From: Cyclobacterium jeungdonense
Lineage (GTDB): Bacteria > Bacteroidota > Bacteroidia > Cytophagales > Cyclobacteriaceae
Reading direction: 5' to 3'
Assembly (NCBI RefSeq): GCF_010994275.1
Contig: NZ_WMCD01000009.1
Span: 186,001 to 250,000, forward strand
DNA length: 64,000 bases
Below, piece after piece: positions 35,501-45,335 of this stretch. Under the pieces are notes generated by a model. The model did not search any database, was not told the DNA's origin, and saw only the letters and a list, made by a program, of their open reading frames with translations. The position numbers and the translations under genes are program-made. How positions within the stretch are numbered: position 1 is the stretch's first letter; every line of letters starts with the position of its first letter.

Positions 35501-37455
35501 TCTATTTCATTTACCTTTTTTTGAAAATCTTTAATTTTCATTCGAAAAGGGTAGCTATGAACCAATTCAGCAATGAATTGATCCGGATTAAACTGATGCT
35601 CCATCAGCGAAGTAGTCAATTCCCGAATGGCGATTTCATCGGTAAAAGTTATCCCCCGGCCTATGGCAAAGGATAGTGCTTTTTTGGATAAATTACGGGC
35701 AAACTTTTCTTTTTCCAGGAGCAGCAGCTTTTTTAATTCTGATGGACCTTCAAAGGTTTCACCAGTAGCTAAAACTCCGGAAGGATCGATGGGTGTATTG
35801 CCATAACTTTCTCGCCATTTTCCATCGGCGTCAAAATTTTCCAGTCCCAATCCGAGTGGGTCCATTTTTTCGTGACAAGATTGGCAGGCAGGATCTGAAC
35901 GGTGTTTTTCGAGTAGTGCTTTTAACCCAAGATCTTCATGCAAACTCTCGTCTTCAGGGAGTTCGGCCACGTCAGGCGGGGGCGGAGGGGGAGAGGTGCC
36001 CAATATTTCTTCCAAAACCCATTTTCCTCTAAGAACCGGACTAGTGCGTGTCGGCAAGGAGGTCACCGCTTGCACGCTGCCCATGCCCAAAAAACCGCCC
36101 CGATTAGTATTGGTCAGCATCACTTTCTGAAAATCATTTCCCTTCACGCCCTCAATTCCATAGTAATTGGCTAGTGGTTCGTTGAGAAAGGAATAATTGC
36201 TGCTAATAAGATCCAGAAAATTTTTGCTTTCTGTAAGCACATGGTGAAAAAAAGCAGTCGTTTCACGAAACATGGCTTCTCGTATGGGGGGGGTAAAATC
36301 CGGAAACTTTGCCTGATCAGCCAGCGGGGCATTGGGATCCCTTAATTTGGTGATTCCAAGCCATTGGCTGACAAAAGATTCGGAGAAGCGGATTGCCTTG
36401 GGATCGTTCAGCATCCGATTTACCTGCCCTTCTAACACCTTTTGGTCCTGAAGTTTACCAGCGACCGCGAGTTGGAACAGGGTATCGTCCGGCATGCTGG
36501 ACCATAGAAAATAGGAAAGACGGCTGGCCAGTTCAAAATCTCCCAACGCAACCGGTTCATTTCCATTAGGCTCTTCTTCCATTTTGTACAAAAAGGAGGG
36601 GGATATCAAAATGGCCTTAAAAACTTCCGCCACCGATTGGTTGAAGCGCATCGGGTCCGGTTTTTCTGGCATGGATGCGTAAATCCCGGAAAAAAGGTCG
36701 ATAAACTTTTCTTTTTCCTCCACCTTTATCAGCCGGCGGAATGCCTTGCCGGCAAATGGAAAAATAACCCGTTCGGCGGCTTTTTCAGGAGGGTTGAGCG
36801 GTGTGAAATCCGATGAAAATTTGGGCATCAACCAATTTATGAATCGTTGCCAGATCGTTTGCTGGTAACTATCCGGAACCAGCTTATCCCATTTATTCGG
36901 ATCTTCCAATGTCCTGGATACAATTTCTTCTGCGGCATCGTAGTATCGCTCCATTTTTAGCGGAGTGAAGAATAAGGATCCGCCCTGATTGTCAAAACCT
37001 CCTCCTCCTGAGCCATCTGCTGGGAAACGGCCGGCAGCATCGTATGAAACTCCCATCAAATCCAATATGGTGTAATGGTATTCGGTATGACTGAGCCTTC
37101 GAATCACTACCTTGCCAGGGGTTTTCTTTTCCAATGACTTGATCAGTATGCCGTTGATCCCTTCTACTAAAATGTGATAATCGTTTTCATTTAGCGCGGG
37201 TTTGTTAGAGGGAGGCATCTCTTTGGTTTTTACCTGATCTACTACTTTGAGCCAAAGTTGCCCGTCTTTAATGATCCTGCCTTCTTCCTCATATCTTTCC
37301 AGATTTACTCCACCCTTCGGATTGCCTACATTATGGCATGTATAGCAATTCTTCCGGAGAACAGGAATGATTTCCTTAGTGTAATCCAGTGTTTCCTGGG
37401 CGAGGCCTGGTGAAACCATCAGGCAAAACAGAAAAAGCCATGTAAGAGCTTTCAT
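35497..37455 (-). CDS. DUF1592 domain protein with Planctomycete cytochrome c domain
   Basis: 652 residues from the preferred start. Signal peptide MKALTWLFLFCLMVSPGLA. Domains in order: Planctomycete cytochrome c (RKNCYTCHNVGNPKGGVNL, heme c site, with MPPSNKPALNENDYHIL), DUF1587 (VIRRLSHTEYHYTILDLMG), DUF1592 (SRLSYFLWSSMPDDTLFQLA), DUF1588 (NRGGFLGMGSVQAVTSLPTR, then GTSPPPPPPDV and a CQSCHEKMDPLG element resembling a second heme site) and DUF1585 at the end. The ATG at 37455 begins directly with the signal peptide; a longer frame would use TTG. First gene of the four-gene run. Function unknown, probably periplasmic oxidation. Confidence 0.87.
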   Translation of the reverse strand: MKALTWLFLFCLMVSPGLAQETLDYTKEIIPVLRKNCYTCHNVGNPKGGVNLERYEEEGRIIKDGQLWLKVVDQVKTKEMPPSNKPALNENDYHILVEGINGILIKSLEKKTPGKVVIRRLSHTEYHYTILDLMGVSYDAAGRFPADGSGGGGFDNQGGSLFFTPLKMERYYDAAEEIVSRTLEDPNKWDKLVPDSYQQTIWQRFINWLMPKFSSDFTPLNPPEKAAERVIFPFAGKAFRRLIKVEEKEKFIDLFSGIYASMPEKPDPMRFNQSVAEVFKAILISPSFLYKMEEEPNGNEPVALGDFELASRLSYFLWSSMPDDTLFQLAVAGKLQDQKVLEGQVNRMLNDPKAIRFSESFVSQWLGITKLRDPNAPLADQAKFPDFTPPIREAMFRETTAFFHHVLTESKNFLDLISSNYSFLNEPLANYYGIEGVKGNDFQKVMLTNTNRGGFLGMGSVQAVTSLPTRTSPVLRGKWVLEEILGTSPPPPPPDVAELPEDESLHEDLGLKALLEKHRSDPACQSCHEKMDPLGLGLENFDADGKWRESYGNTPIDPSGVLATGETFEGPSELKKLLLLEKEKFARNLSKKALSFAIGRGITFTDEIAIRELTTSLMEHQFNPDQFIAELVHSYPFRMKIKDFQKKVNEIE

Positions 37456-37717
37456 CGGCGGAGTAATTGTTTTTTGGGCATATTGATTAAAAATCAACTA
37501 AAAGTAAATGAAAATTATCAATAAATCCAATTACATTTTGATAGATGGTCCTGCCGGAGTATTTCTACCATGGGAAAAACGGGTCTGGCTGCTGGAATTA
37601 TCGTGAGATGGAGCCGGTAGAAATGGAGAGAAAAAATTGCAACTAAAGGCTTACCTTCCGGTAATATGGGGGATTTTTTCCTTTTCCTCAATTCGTTATA
37701 TACCAAAATAGGGCATT

Positions 37718-37749
37718 AAAAAAAAGGAAACTCGAATTGAGTTTCCTTT
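37718..37749 (-). terminator. intrinsic terminator of sucD
   Basis: Perfect 11-bp stem AAAGGAAACTC/GAGTTTCCTTT with a 5-base loop, followed on the minus strand by eight or more T. It lies 38 bases past the sucD stop. Confidence 0.85.
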
Positions 37750-37787
37750 AAAAATTTAAATCATGTGTTACTGTTCGAACCAGGAAC

Positions 37788-38669
37788 TCAGGCATCAACA
37801 CCCAGAGCCTTGGCCATAACTTCTCCGATTTCTGCAGGAGATTCAGCCACATAAATACCGTTATCTTTCATGATACGCATTTTAGCAATAGCAGTATCGT
37901 CTTTTCCTCCGATGATAGCTCCAGCATGGCCCATTCTCCGGCCGGGAGGGGCTGTTTGTCCAGCAATAAAGCCCACAACGGGTTTTTTATTTCCGTTTTC
38001 TTTGATCCATTTGGCTGCTTCGGCTTCGTAATTACCACCAATTTCTCCAATCATAACGATGGCATCTGTTTCGGGGTCTTCCATAAGCATTTGGACCGCC
38101 TCTTTTGTGGAGGTACCAATAATCGGATCTCCACCGATTCCTATAGCGGTAGAAACACCAAGTCCTGCCTTGGTGATTTGATCGGCCGCTTCGTAAGTCA
38201 GGGTTCCTGATTTAGATACCACACCTACTCTTCCGGGTTTAAAGACAAATCCGGGCATGATGCCAACCTTTGCTTCTCCCGGTGTTATTACTCCGGGGCA
38301 ATTGGGTCCAACCAAAATGGCACCTTTCTTTTTAACATAGGGCTTGGCTTTCATCATGTCCTTGACAGGAATTCCTTCGGTAATGGTAATGATAACTTTG
38401 ATTCCTGCATCCGCTGCTTCCATGATGGCATCCACTGCAAATGCCGGGGGAACAAAAATGATCGTCGTGTCCGCTCCTTTGGATTTGACGGCTTCCTCTA
38501 CTGTGTTAAATACAGGCTTGCCTAAATGAGTACTACCCCCTTTTCCGGGAGTGACACCTCCCACAACGTTGGTTCCGTATTCAATCATTTGCTGGGCATG
38601 AAAGGAACCCTCCGTACCAGTGAACCCCTGTACTATAACTTTAGAATTTTTATTTACCAATACACTCAT
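37788..38669 (-). CDS. sucD: succinate--CoA ligase, alpha subunit
   Basis: 293 residues. Converts succinyl-CoA to succinate with formation of ATP or GTP. CoA-binding Rossmann domain ([18 protein letters not shown]), conserved [19 protein letters not shown], and the phosphorylated His in [12 protein letters not shown]. Full length. The beta subunit (sucC) is not adjacent, as is common in Bacteroidota. It carries one of the best promoters in the window and a clean terminator, so it is monocistronic. Confidence 0.96.
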   Translation of the reverse strand: MSVLVNKNSKVIVQGFTGTEGSFHAQQMIEYGTNVVGGVTPGKGGSTHLGKPVFNTVEEAVKSKGADTTIIFVPPAFAVDAIMEAADAGIKVIITITEGIPVKDMMKAKPYVKKKGAILVGPNCPGVITPGEAKVGIMPGFVFKPGRVGVVSKSGTLTYEAADQITKAGLGVSTAIGIGGDPIIGTSTKEAVQMLMEDPETDAIVMIGEIGGNYEAEAAKWIKENGNKKPVVGFIAGQTAPPGRRMGHAGAIIGGKDDTAIAKMRIMKDNGIYVAESPAEIGEVMAKALGVDA

Positions 38670-38693
38670 ATGTCTGCTTTGATTATTTCGCTA

Positions 38694-38723
38694 CAAAAAT
38701 AGAAGATAAAGGGCGATCACAAA
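38694..38723 (-). promoter_or_regulatory. promoter of sucD
   Basis: Minus strand TTTG (38720-38723), 18-base spacer, TATTTTTG (38694-38701). Close to the Bacteroidota consensus; predicted leader about 18 bases. Confidence 0.75.
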
Positions 38724-38799
38724 AAGAATTGGCAAACAATATCATTTTAATTTAGACTATAAATAACTTTTTATATTTTTAGCAACAGTTTGACATGCT

Positions 38800-41700
38800 A
38801 TGAACAAATTCTTTCCCTTTGTTTTCCTGTTGCTATCCCACCATTGGGTCTTGGGTCAAACATTTAAGTTTAATAAGCAAATAAGAGGTTTTGGGGAAAC
38901 CCCTAAGCAAATTTATTCCATAGCCCAGGATCAAAAAGGATTTATCTGGGTTTCCACCAACCAGGGCGTTAAATTTTCTGACGGAATCGTTTCAGAATTC
39001 CTTCCAGATAGTATCCGCAATGCCTTTAGTTCAGAACAAAAAATCTGGGTAGATGAGGATGGTCGGGTTTGGGTGTACCAGCAAAGCGGAAACCCAATGG
39101 TGTATCACTACACCATGAAATCTTGGGAAAAACCAGAGAAATTACTCGATCCGGTAGATACGACAGCTTTCTACGGTTCCATGCATTTTTTTACGTTAGG
39201 ACGGGAAGAAGACAGGCAGGTATTTATGGTTTTGAGGAATCAAATCATTTACCAGAAAAAGCCAAGGGAAGACCCCAGGGTCCTGAATACCGAAGGTTTA
39301 GGTGATTTTTATTCCCATTTCGTATCGGCATCAGACACCTTATTTCTTTTTGAAAATGGTGTATACCGTCTTAAGAATAACCTTCTCCGCTCGGAGGAAA
39401 GAATGGCATTTTGGTCGGAGGGCGAGCCCTTGGTGAAAATGGCCTACCTGCCCCATGATCAATCGTATTATTTCTTAACCCGCAATAATTTGTACAACGG
39501 AAAAACTCCTTATGTACTGTCAGATACTGTATATCAACTTTCCCCAGGCCTACCTATAGGAACAAAAGACAGGTTCGATCTTTTCGTTAAAAACGAGAAA
39601 GTATACTTTTTTTACAATTCACACCTTATCCAATTGAATGTAGAAACGCGCCGGAGGTTTGTACTTTCGGCCTACGATGACCTCCGCATCAAGACGATAA
39701 ATACAGCCATGGTGGATCGGGAGGGAATCATATGGATTGGAACTTTCCGGGGAATGGCTAACCTGGCGAGTACACGTTTTCAGAATTTTGACGGCCGCAC
39801 CGGTGTCCCCAGTCCGGATATATCAGCGGCAATAATGTATGACCGCCAAAAGTATCTGGTGGGTTTTGAAAATGGTATACAGGCATGGAAAGGAGGAAAT
39901 CCGGTGAAAACGCACGTGTTTTCACTGAACAATAGTTCGTTCCGGCGGGATAGGGTCCTGAATTTTAGTATAGATGTCAGAGGAAATGTGTGGTTCTCCG
40001 CCTATGACAACGGATTAGGCTTCTTTAATGCCCAAACCATGGAAATGAAGCTTTTTTCTTTGCCGGACGAACAGTTGGTTTCTTACGTTTGGGCTGATGG
40101 CGAAGAACTTTGGGTGGCTGGTCGGGGGCACATTTACCGTTCAAAATTACCCGTTTCGGGCGCATCCCCATCCTTTATTGAGCCGGATATTGGCCTTCCT
40201 GTCGAGGAAGGTATTGGCTTTATCAGAAAGCTGGGGCGCTTGAAGGATGGTAAATGGATCGTTTTGGTATCAGGTGGGGCGGCACCTACGGAGGAAGTAA
40301 ACGTCTACCCAAACCTGATTAAACTACAGGGATATGATTATCTGGAGAATGGCGACACGTTGTTTGTAGGGACGGGAAATGGCTATTTTACGCTTCAGTA
40401 TGATTCATTAGTGCCAGCTCCGATTTTAGGTCAGCGTATCCAACATCCAGTTTATGCCATTCTTAAAGATGAAAACGGTAAAATTTGGCTGGGGACAGAT
40501 TCAGGAGTTGTTTTGAAGGAAAAAGATAAACTCCGCGTTTTTACCGAAAACACGGGGCTTATCGGTAATGATGTGGCAAGGGGAGCCTTGGCCCAGGCGG
40601 ACAGGGGAAGAATTCTGATTGGGACCCAAAATGGCGTTTCCGTTTATTATCCGGAAGAAGATCAGGAAGCTATTGCAAGTCCGTTGGTGTTTATGGAAAA
40701 TGTTTCTGTATCGGATCAAGAACCCTTGTATACGGAATTCCCCGACATCCCTTATCGGCTCAACAACATAACTTGTACTTTTAGTGCGGTTAGTTTTAGT
40801 AACTCGCCAGACCTGATAGTTAGTTACAAGCTGGAAGGATTTCATTCAGAATGGCAAAAGTTGGAAAATCCCCGCACCAATAAATTGTATTTCAATAATC
40901 TTTCTCCGGGAAATTATAGACTGGCATTGAAGGCATCACTGGCGGGATTTCCCGAATCCGAAACCGTATATTCGAGAGAATTTCAAATAGACCACCCCTT
41001 CTACCTTCAGTTTTGGTTCATCTTATTAATTATCGCCTTTTTGATTGCCTTGGGCTATGGCATTAACACCTTGTACCGGCAGGCCAAGAATCAAGGAATG
41101 TTGCGCAACACCTTAAATGAAAAAACCCTTGAAATAGAAAACCGGGAAGACCGGTTTCGCAATGTCTGGAATAATTCCCAAGACGGTCTGCTACTCTCCG
41201 TTAAGGGAGGTAGGGTCATAGCGGCCAATCCTAATCTTTGTAAAATGGCCTCGGTTTCGGAGAAAGAGGTGCAGGCCAATGGGGTCGCCTACTTATTTGC
41301 TGATGCGGAATTCTACCCCAACATCCGGGAGAAGATAGGTAAGGATCTGGAAAAAATAGATAGCAAGGGTTTAACCTTGGAACTTGAAATGCCGTTTCGG
41401 AATGGCACCAAAGAAATCGAGCTATTCATCTCCCGAATGAAGGAGGATTTCGGAGGAAAACCCCTATATCTGAATGTGTTCCGGGATATTTCAAGAAAAA
41501 AAGCCTTTGAACAGGGTTTGAAGATGGCAAAAGTGAAGGCAGAGGAGGTAAGTCAATTAAAAAGTAATATTATTTCCAATATGAGCCATGAAATAAGGAC
41601 GCCTTTAAATGGTATTTTGGGCAGTACCGAGCACCTTATGCAAGTCAGGTCAGAAGATAACGAACTGCTCGGGCATTTGGAAATCATCAAGGAAAGTGGC

Positions 41701-42231
41701 GAACGCCTGCTTCAAACGATGACCAATATCCTGGATCTTTCCGAAATTGAATCAGACCGGGTGAATTTCGTATTGGAAAACACCAATATCAATGATTTTA
41801 TTTCAAAAATTTTGGTAAAACATAAATCTACAGGTATAAAAAAAGGTATCTTAGTCACTTCAAAGTTCCTAACCAAACCTTTTTTTGCAAATGTGGAAAG
41901 GAAATACCTCGAGATAATAGTAAATAACATCGTAGGTAATTCGGTCAAATATTCGGACAAAGGCATGATTCAGGTTCAGGTGGAAAAGAGGAATCGTCAG
42001 CTTGCCATTCAGGTACAGGATCAAGGGGTGGGAATGAGTAAAGAGTACCTGTCCAAATTGTTTTATCCCTTTGAACAGGAAAGTAAAGGTTTTAACCGTA
42101 AATTTGAGGGATCGGGGATTGGATTGGCCATTTCCAAACATTTGGTCGAACGCCTGGATGGAACCATTCACATAGAAAGTGAAAAAGGCAAAGGTACCTT
42201 GGTTAATATTTTCTTACCTCTCGACAGCTAA
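38800..42231 (+). CDS. propeller-type membrane sensor histidine kinase
   Basis: 1143 residues. Signal peptide at the start (FFPFVFLLLSHHWVLG). Two seven-bladed propellers of Reg_prop repeats follow (for example DQKGFIWVSTNQGVKF, DREGIIWIGTFRGMANL, DENGKIWLGTDSGVVL), then a Y_Y_Y domain (VSYKLEGFHSEWQKL), a transmembrane helix near 731-757, a PAS domain (about 777-900) and a HisKA/HATPase_c kinase. The H-box MSHEIRTPLNG is intact (His930), and the ATP site has NIVGNSVKYSDKG and GSGIGLAISKHLVERL. Unlike typical hybrid sensors it lacks a C-terminal receiver and AraC domain; the receiver is on the next gene, 9 bases downstream. Confidence 0.93.
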   Translation: MNKFFPFVFLLLSHHWVLGQTFKFNKQIRGFGETPKQIYSIAQDQKGFIWVSTNQGVKFSDGIVSEFLPDSIRNAFSSEQKIWVDEDGRVWVYQQSGNPMVYHYTMKSWEKPEKLLDPVDTTAFYGSMHFFTLGREEDRQVFMVLRNQIIYQKKPREDPRVLNTEGLGDFYSHFVSASDTLFLFENGVYRLKNNLLRSEERMAFWSEGEPLVKMAYLPHDQSYYFLTRNNLYNGKTPYVLSDTVYQLSPGLPIGTKDRFDLFVKNEKVYFFYNSHLIQLNVETRRRFVLSAYDDLRIKTINTAMVDREGIIWIGTFRGMANLASTRFQNFDGRTGVPSPDISAAIMYDRQKYLVGFENGIQAWKGGNPVKTHVFSLNNSSFRRDRVLNFSIDVRGNVWFSAYDNGLGFFNAQTMEMKLFSLPDEQLVSYVWADGEELWVAGRGHIYRSKLPVSGASPSFIEPDIGLPVEEGIGFIRKLGRLKDGKWIVLVSGGAAPTEEVNVYPNLIKLQGYDYLENGDTLFVGTGNGYFTLQYDSLVPAPILGQRIQHPVYAILKDENGKIWLGTDSGVVLKEKDKLRVFTENTGLIGNDVARGALAQADRGRILIGTQNGVSVYYPEEDQEAIASPLVFMENVSVSDQEPLYTEFPDIPYRLNNITCTFSAVSFSNSPDLIVSYKLEGFHSEWQKLENPRTNKLYFNNLSPGNYRLALKASLAGFPESETVYSREFQIDHPFYLQFWFILLIIAFLIALGYGINTLYRQAKNQGMLRNTLNEKTLEIENREDRFRNVWNNSQDGLLLSVKGGRVIAANPNLCKMASVSEKEVQANGVAYLFADAEFYPNIREKIGKDLEKIDSKGLTLELEMPFRNGTKEIELFISRMKEDFGGKPLYLNVFRDISRKKAFEQGLKMAKVKAEEVSQLKSNIISNMSHEIRTPLNGILGSTEHLMQVRSEDNELLGHLEIIKESGERLLQTMTNILDLSEIESDRVNFVLENTNINDFISKILVKHKSTGIKKGILVTSKFLTKPFFANVERKYLEIIVNNIVGNSVKYSDKGMIQVQVEKRNRQLAIQVQDQGVGMSKEYLSKLFYPFEQESKGFNRKFEGSGIGLAISKHLVERLDGTIHIESEKGKGTLVNIFLPLDS

Positions 42232-42240
42232 ACCTATCTT

Positions 42241-43452
42241 ATGGAAATGAGTGATTTTACTAATTCTGAACGGATGTTTTCCTTAAAAATTTTAATTACG
42301 GAAGACGATACTGTTTCTGCACTTTTACTTAAAAAAGCCCTTGAAAAAAACCACCATCAAATCATCGGGATGGCGGATTCCGGGGAAATGGCACTTGAAA
42401 TCCTGAAAGATAACCGCGCGGATATCGTCATGATGGATATCAACCTATCCGGTAAACTAGATGGGATCAAAACCACCGAAATCATCAATGAAAAATACAA
42501 CATTCCGGTAGTTTACCTAACCGCAAGTTCGGATTCCGAAACCCTGCAAAAGGTCGCCGTCACCAATCCAAGTGCTTATGTAATCAAACCTTTTAACATC
42601 CGGGAGTTAAACATGGTGATAGAATTGGCCATCTTTAAGGATAAGAAGGAAAAGGAGCTTCAAAACCTAAACAATGAGCTGGAAGAAAAGGTTAAAGACC
42701 GTACTGCCGATCTTAACGAAGCCAATAAAGAACTTCAAAAGGCATTGGAGAAAGAACGGGAACTTAGCGAATTAAAGTCCCGGATTGTGCAGAATGTTTC
42801 CCATGGATTTAAGACACCGCTTACCTCCATTCTTAGTTCTGCGCAACTGTTAAAGCTTTATGCCGAGAAAGATCACCCTTTCAAGGTGAAGATTGTAAAG
42901 CATGCCTCCAAAATCGAAAATTCAGTCAGGAATCTAAACAGTCTGTTGACCAGCGTGCTGTTCTTCGGTAAAGCAGATGCGGACAAAATGAATTACAAAC
43001 CAGTCCGAATCTATACTTCCGCCTTCCTTAACGAAGTAGTAGATATGGTCAAGGCAGGGGTTGAAAATGATGTAAAGATCATTACTAATTTCGAGAAACT
43101 CCCCAAAATGATCACCTCGGATATGGACCTGCTCTACCAAATACTGGAAAATTTGCTATCCAATGCGGTAAAGTATTCAAAAGACGGTGGAACGGTTACT
43201 TTTAAAGTGAACCATGAAGATGATTTGTTGAAATTATACATTAAGGATGAGGGAATAGGAATTTCGGATGCTGAACAGTCACAGTTGTATGACCGATTTT
43301 TCAGGGCAAAAAATGTAGGTCTCCGGGAAGGATCCGGCCTGGGCCTGTCCATCGTAAAAAAATGCATCGAAGTGATCGGGGGAAAAATCAGCTTCACAAG
43401 CAAGATTAATAAGGGAACGGAGTTTAAAATCGAAATTCCGGCAAAAAAATAA
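42241..43452 (+). CDS. receiver--histidine kinase protein with altered H-box
   Basis: 403 residues, cytoplasmic. N-terminal receiver domain (acid pocket ITEDD, phospho-acceptor Asp66 in MMDINLSG, Thr in VVYLTASS, Lys116 in YVIKPFN), a coiled coil (about 140-180), then HisKA and HATPase_c. The H-box reads VSHGFKTPLTS: His188 is present but the acidic residue that normally follows (HE/HD) is Gly189. The ATP site is intact (NLLSNAVKYSKDGG, EGSGLGLSIVKK). It has no DNA-binding domain. It probably receives phosphate from the kinase encoded just upstream. The ABC transporter genes follow 6 bases downstream. Confidence 0.9.
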   Translation: MEMSDFTNSERMFSLKILITEDDTVSALLLKKALEKNHHQIIGMADSGEMALEILKDNRADIVMMDINLSGKLDGIKTTEIINEKYNIPVVYLTASSDSETLQKVAVTNPSAYVIKPFNIRELNMVIELAIFKDKKEKELQNLNNELEEKVKDRTADLNEANKELQKALEKERELSELKSRIVQNVSHGFKTPLTSILSSAQLLKLYAEKDHPFKVKIVKHASKIENSVRNLNSLLTSVLFFGKADADKMNYKPVRIYTSAFLNEVVDMVKAGVENDVKIITNFEKLPKMITSDMDLLYQILENLLSNAVKYSKDGGTVTFKVNHEDDLLKLYIKDEGIGISDAEQSQLYDRFFRAKNVGLREGSGLGLSIVKKCIEVIGGKISFTSKINKGTEFKIEIPAKK

Positions 43453-43458
43453 GCATAC

Positions 43459-44097
43459 ATGATATCGGTTGATTCCATTCAATTTGCCTACAATAAAGAC
43501 CAGACATTCATAATTCCCGATTTTGAAATAAAAGGAGGTGAAGCCTTATTGGTATTGGGGAAATCAGGGAGTGGAAAAACCACTCTGCTAAATATCATGG
43601 GCGGCTTGCTAGCTCCTCAACAGGGACAGGTCCTGATAGATGGCGTGTCGGTTTACGCACTGAAGGGAAATAAAAGAGATAAGTTTCGCGGCAAGCATAT
43701 TGGCATTATTTTTCAAAAACCGCATATTCTGGCTCCCCTTACGGTGGAAGAAAACATTTCCTTGCCCCGTTTTTTTGTAAATAAACCCTCTAACGAAAAG
43801 GTCGATCATTTTCTGAGTGAGCTGGATATTTTGGATAAGAAACGGTCTACTATTCAAACTCTAAGTGAAGGAGAGGCTCAGCGGGTGTCCATCGCTCGTG
43901 CGTTGGTAAATGAACCGAAAGTCATTCTGGCTGACGAGCCTACGGCTAGTCTGGACGACGAAAATGCTAAAATAGTAGTCAATCTTCTCAAGGAACAGGC
44001 AGCTAAACTCAATGCTGCGCTGCTTATCGTCACCCATGATCAGCGAATTAAAGACCAGATAGAACAACGCATAACCATTACGCGGAAGGACTTATGA
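43459..44097 (+). CDS. ABC transporter ATP-binding protein (LolD/MacB type)
   Basis: 212 residues. Walker A GKSGSGKTT (about residues 34-42), Q-loop IIFQKPHILAPLTVEENI, signature LSEGEAQRVSIARAL, Walker B VILADEPTASLD, switch His in IVTHDQ. It belongs to the class that partners FtsX/MacB-fold permeases, which often work as mechanotransmitters rather than classic importers. It overlaps the permease by 4 bases (ATGA). Part of the five-gene unit that starts with the sensor kinase. Confidence 0.93.
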   Translation: MISVDSIQFAYNKDQTFIIPDFEIKGGEALLVLGKSGSGKTTLLNIMGGLLAPQQGQVLIDGVSVYALKGNKRDKFRGKHIGIIFQKPHILAPLTVEENISLPRFFVNKPSNEKVDHFLSELDILDKKRSTIQTLSEGEAQRVSIARALVNEPKVILADEPTASLDDENAKIVVNLLKEQAAKLNAALLIVTHDQRIKDQIEQRITITRKDL

Positions 44098-45320
44098 ACA
44101 TGTTGAAACTTGGTTGGAAATATCTCATGGTAAAACCATGGAATACGGGATTGAATATCCTTTTACTGGCCCTGGGACTTTCCATCATTACGGTGCTGAT
44201 CCTGATTCAGGATCAGTTTGAAAACAAAATGAACCGGGATGCTGCAGGTATAGATCTGGTCGTTGGAGCGAAAGGTAGCCCTTTGCAGCTGGTTCTTTCA
44301 TCGGTATATCATATCGATTTTCCCACCGGAAATATTCCCCTTGATGAAGCGGGCAAGCTGTCTGCAAACCGTTTAATTAAAAACACCATTCCTATGGGAT
44401 TGGGAGACAACTATCAGGGGTACCGGATAGTGGGCACAAACCACGATTACCTGGAATTGTATGGAACCGAATTTGCCAGTGGCCAAGCCTGGCGCCAGCC
44501 TTTTGATGTGGTGTTGGGCAGTGTGGTAGCCGAAAGATTAGAACTGGAGGTAGGGGATACCTTTGTCGGATCCCATGGGATTGCCGCAGCCAGTCATGAA
44601 CACGATGAACATCCCTATAAGGTAGTAGGAGTGTTGGGATCCGGAGGAAACGTGGTGGATCAATTAATTCTCACCAGCATCGAATCGGTTTGGTATTCTC
44701 ATGATGATGAACACGATCATGAAAAAATGGAGCAGGAAGTGGCTACTACCGGCCTGCCCGAAATCACCGCAGATGAAACCCGCGAAATAACCACTTTATT
44801 GGTGCAGTATCGGAATCCCATTGCTGCGGTGCAGTTACCGCGAATGGTCAACAGCCGGACTTCCTTGCAAGCTGCATCGCCGTCATTTGAAATTTCCCGA
44901 CTCTTTGAACTATTGGGAGTGGGCATTTCCCTGATCAGAGGACTGGCACTGGTCATTGTCTCTATAGCTGCCCTGGGAATATTTATTGCCCTGTACAATT
45001 CCTTGAAAGAGAGGAAGTATGACCTGGCCGTGATGCGTGCTATCGGTGCATCAAAAGGGCAACTGTTTTTCCTGATTATTCTGGAAGGACTGATGCTTAC
45101 TTCTATGGGGGCTTTGTTCGGTATTCTGATTGGACACTTTTTCCTGTTCATTTTGGTTATGTTTAATGAACAGGGAGTGATGTCCGGACTGACCGCCTCC
45201 GTGTTTCTTCGCAGAGAGTGGTGGATAGTCGTCTATGCGCTGATCGTGGGGGTATTGGCCTCCCTGATTCCGGCCTGGAATGCTTACCGAACCGATATTG
45301 CTACGCAGTTAACTAAATAA
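44094..45320 (+). CDS. FtsX/MacB-type ABC permease with His/Asp-rich loops
   Basis: 408 residues. MacB-like arrangement: one N-terminal helix (about 18-40), a large periplasmic domain (about 45-285), then three helices (about 290-315, 335-360, 375-400). The periplasmic part has two metal-ligand-like clusters, SHEHDEH (167-173) and SHDDEHDHE (202-210). These clusters and the downstream DUF3299-like gene resemble the permease context of a zinc-associated ABC locus described in Vibrio. A role in zinc or copper handling is inference. An alternative is a lipoprotein or antibiotic exporter of the LolCE/MacB kind, but the His-rich loops are not expected there. Confidence 0.88.
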   Translation: MNMLKLGWKYLMVKPWNTGLNILLLALGLSIITVLILIQDQFENKMNRDAAGIDLVVGAKGSPLQLVLSSVYHIDFPTGNIPLDEAGKLSANRLIKNTIPMGLGDNYQGYRIVGTNHDYLELYGTEFASGQAWRQPFDVVLGSVVAERLELEVGDTFVGSHGIAAASHEHDEHPYKVVGVLGSGGNVVDQLILTSIESVWYSHDDEHDHEKMEQEVATTGLPEITADETREITTLLVQYRNPIAAVQLPRMVNSRTSLQAASPSFEISRLFELLGVGISLIRGLALVIVSIAALGIFIALYNSLKERKYDLAVMRAIGASKGQLFFLIILEGLMLTSMGALFGILIGHFFLFILVMFNEQGVMSGLTASVFLRREWWIVVYALIVGVLASLIPAWNAYRTDIATQLTK

Positions 45321-45335
45321 ATGGAGAAACTACCT

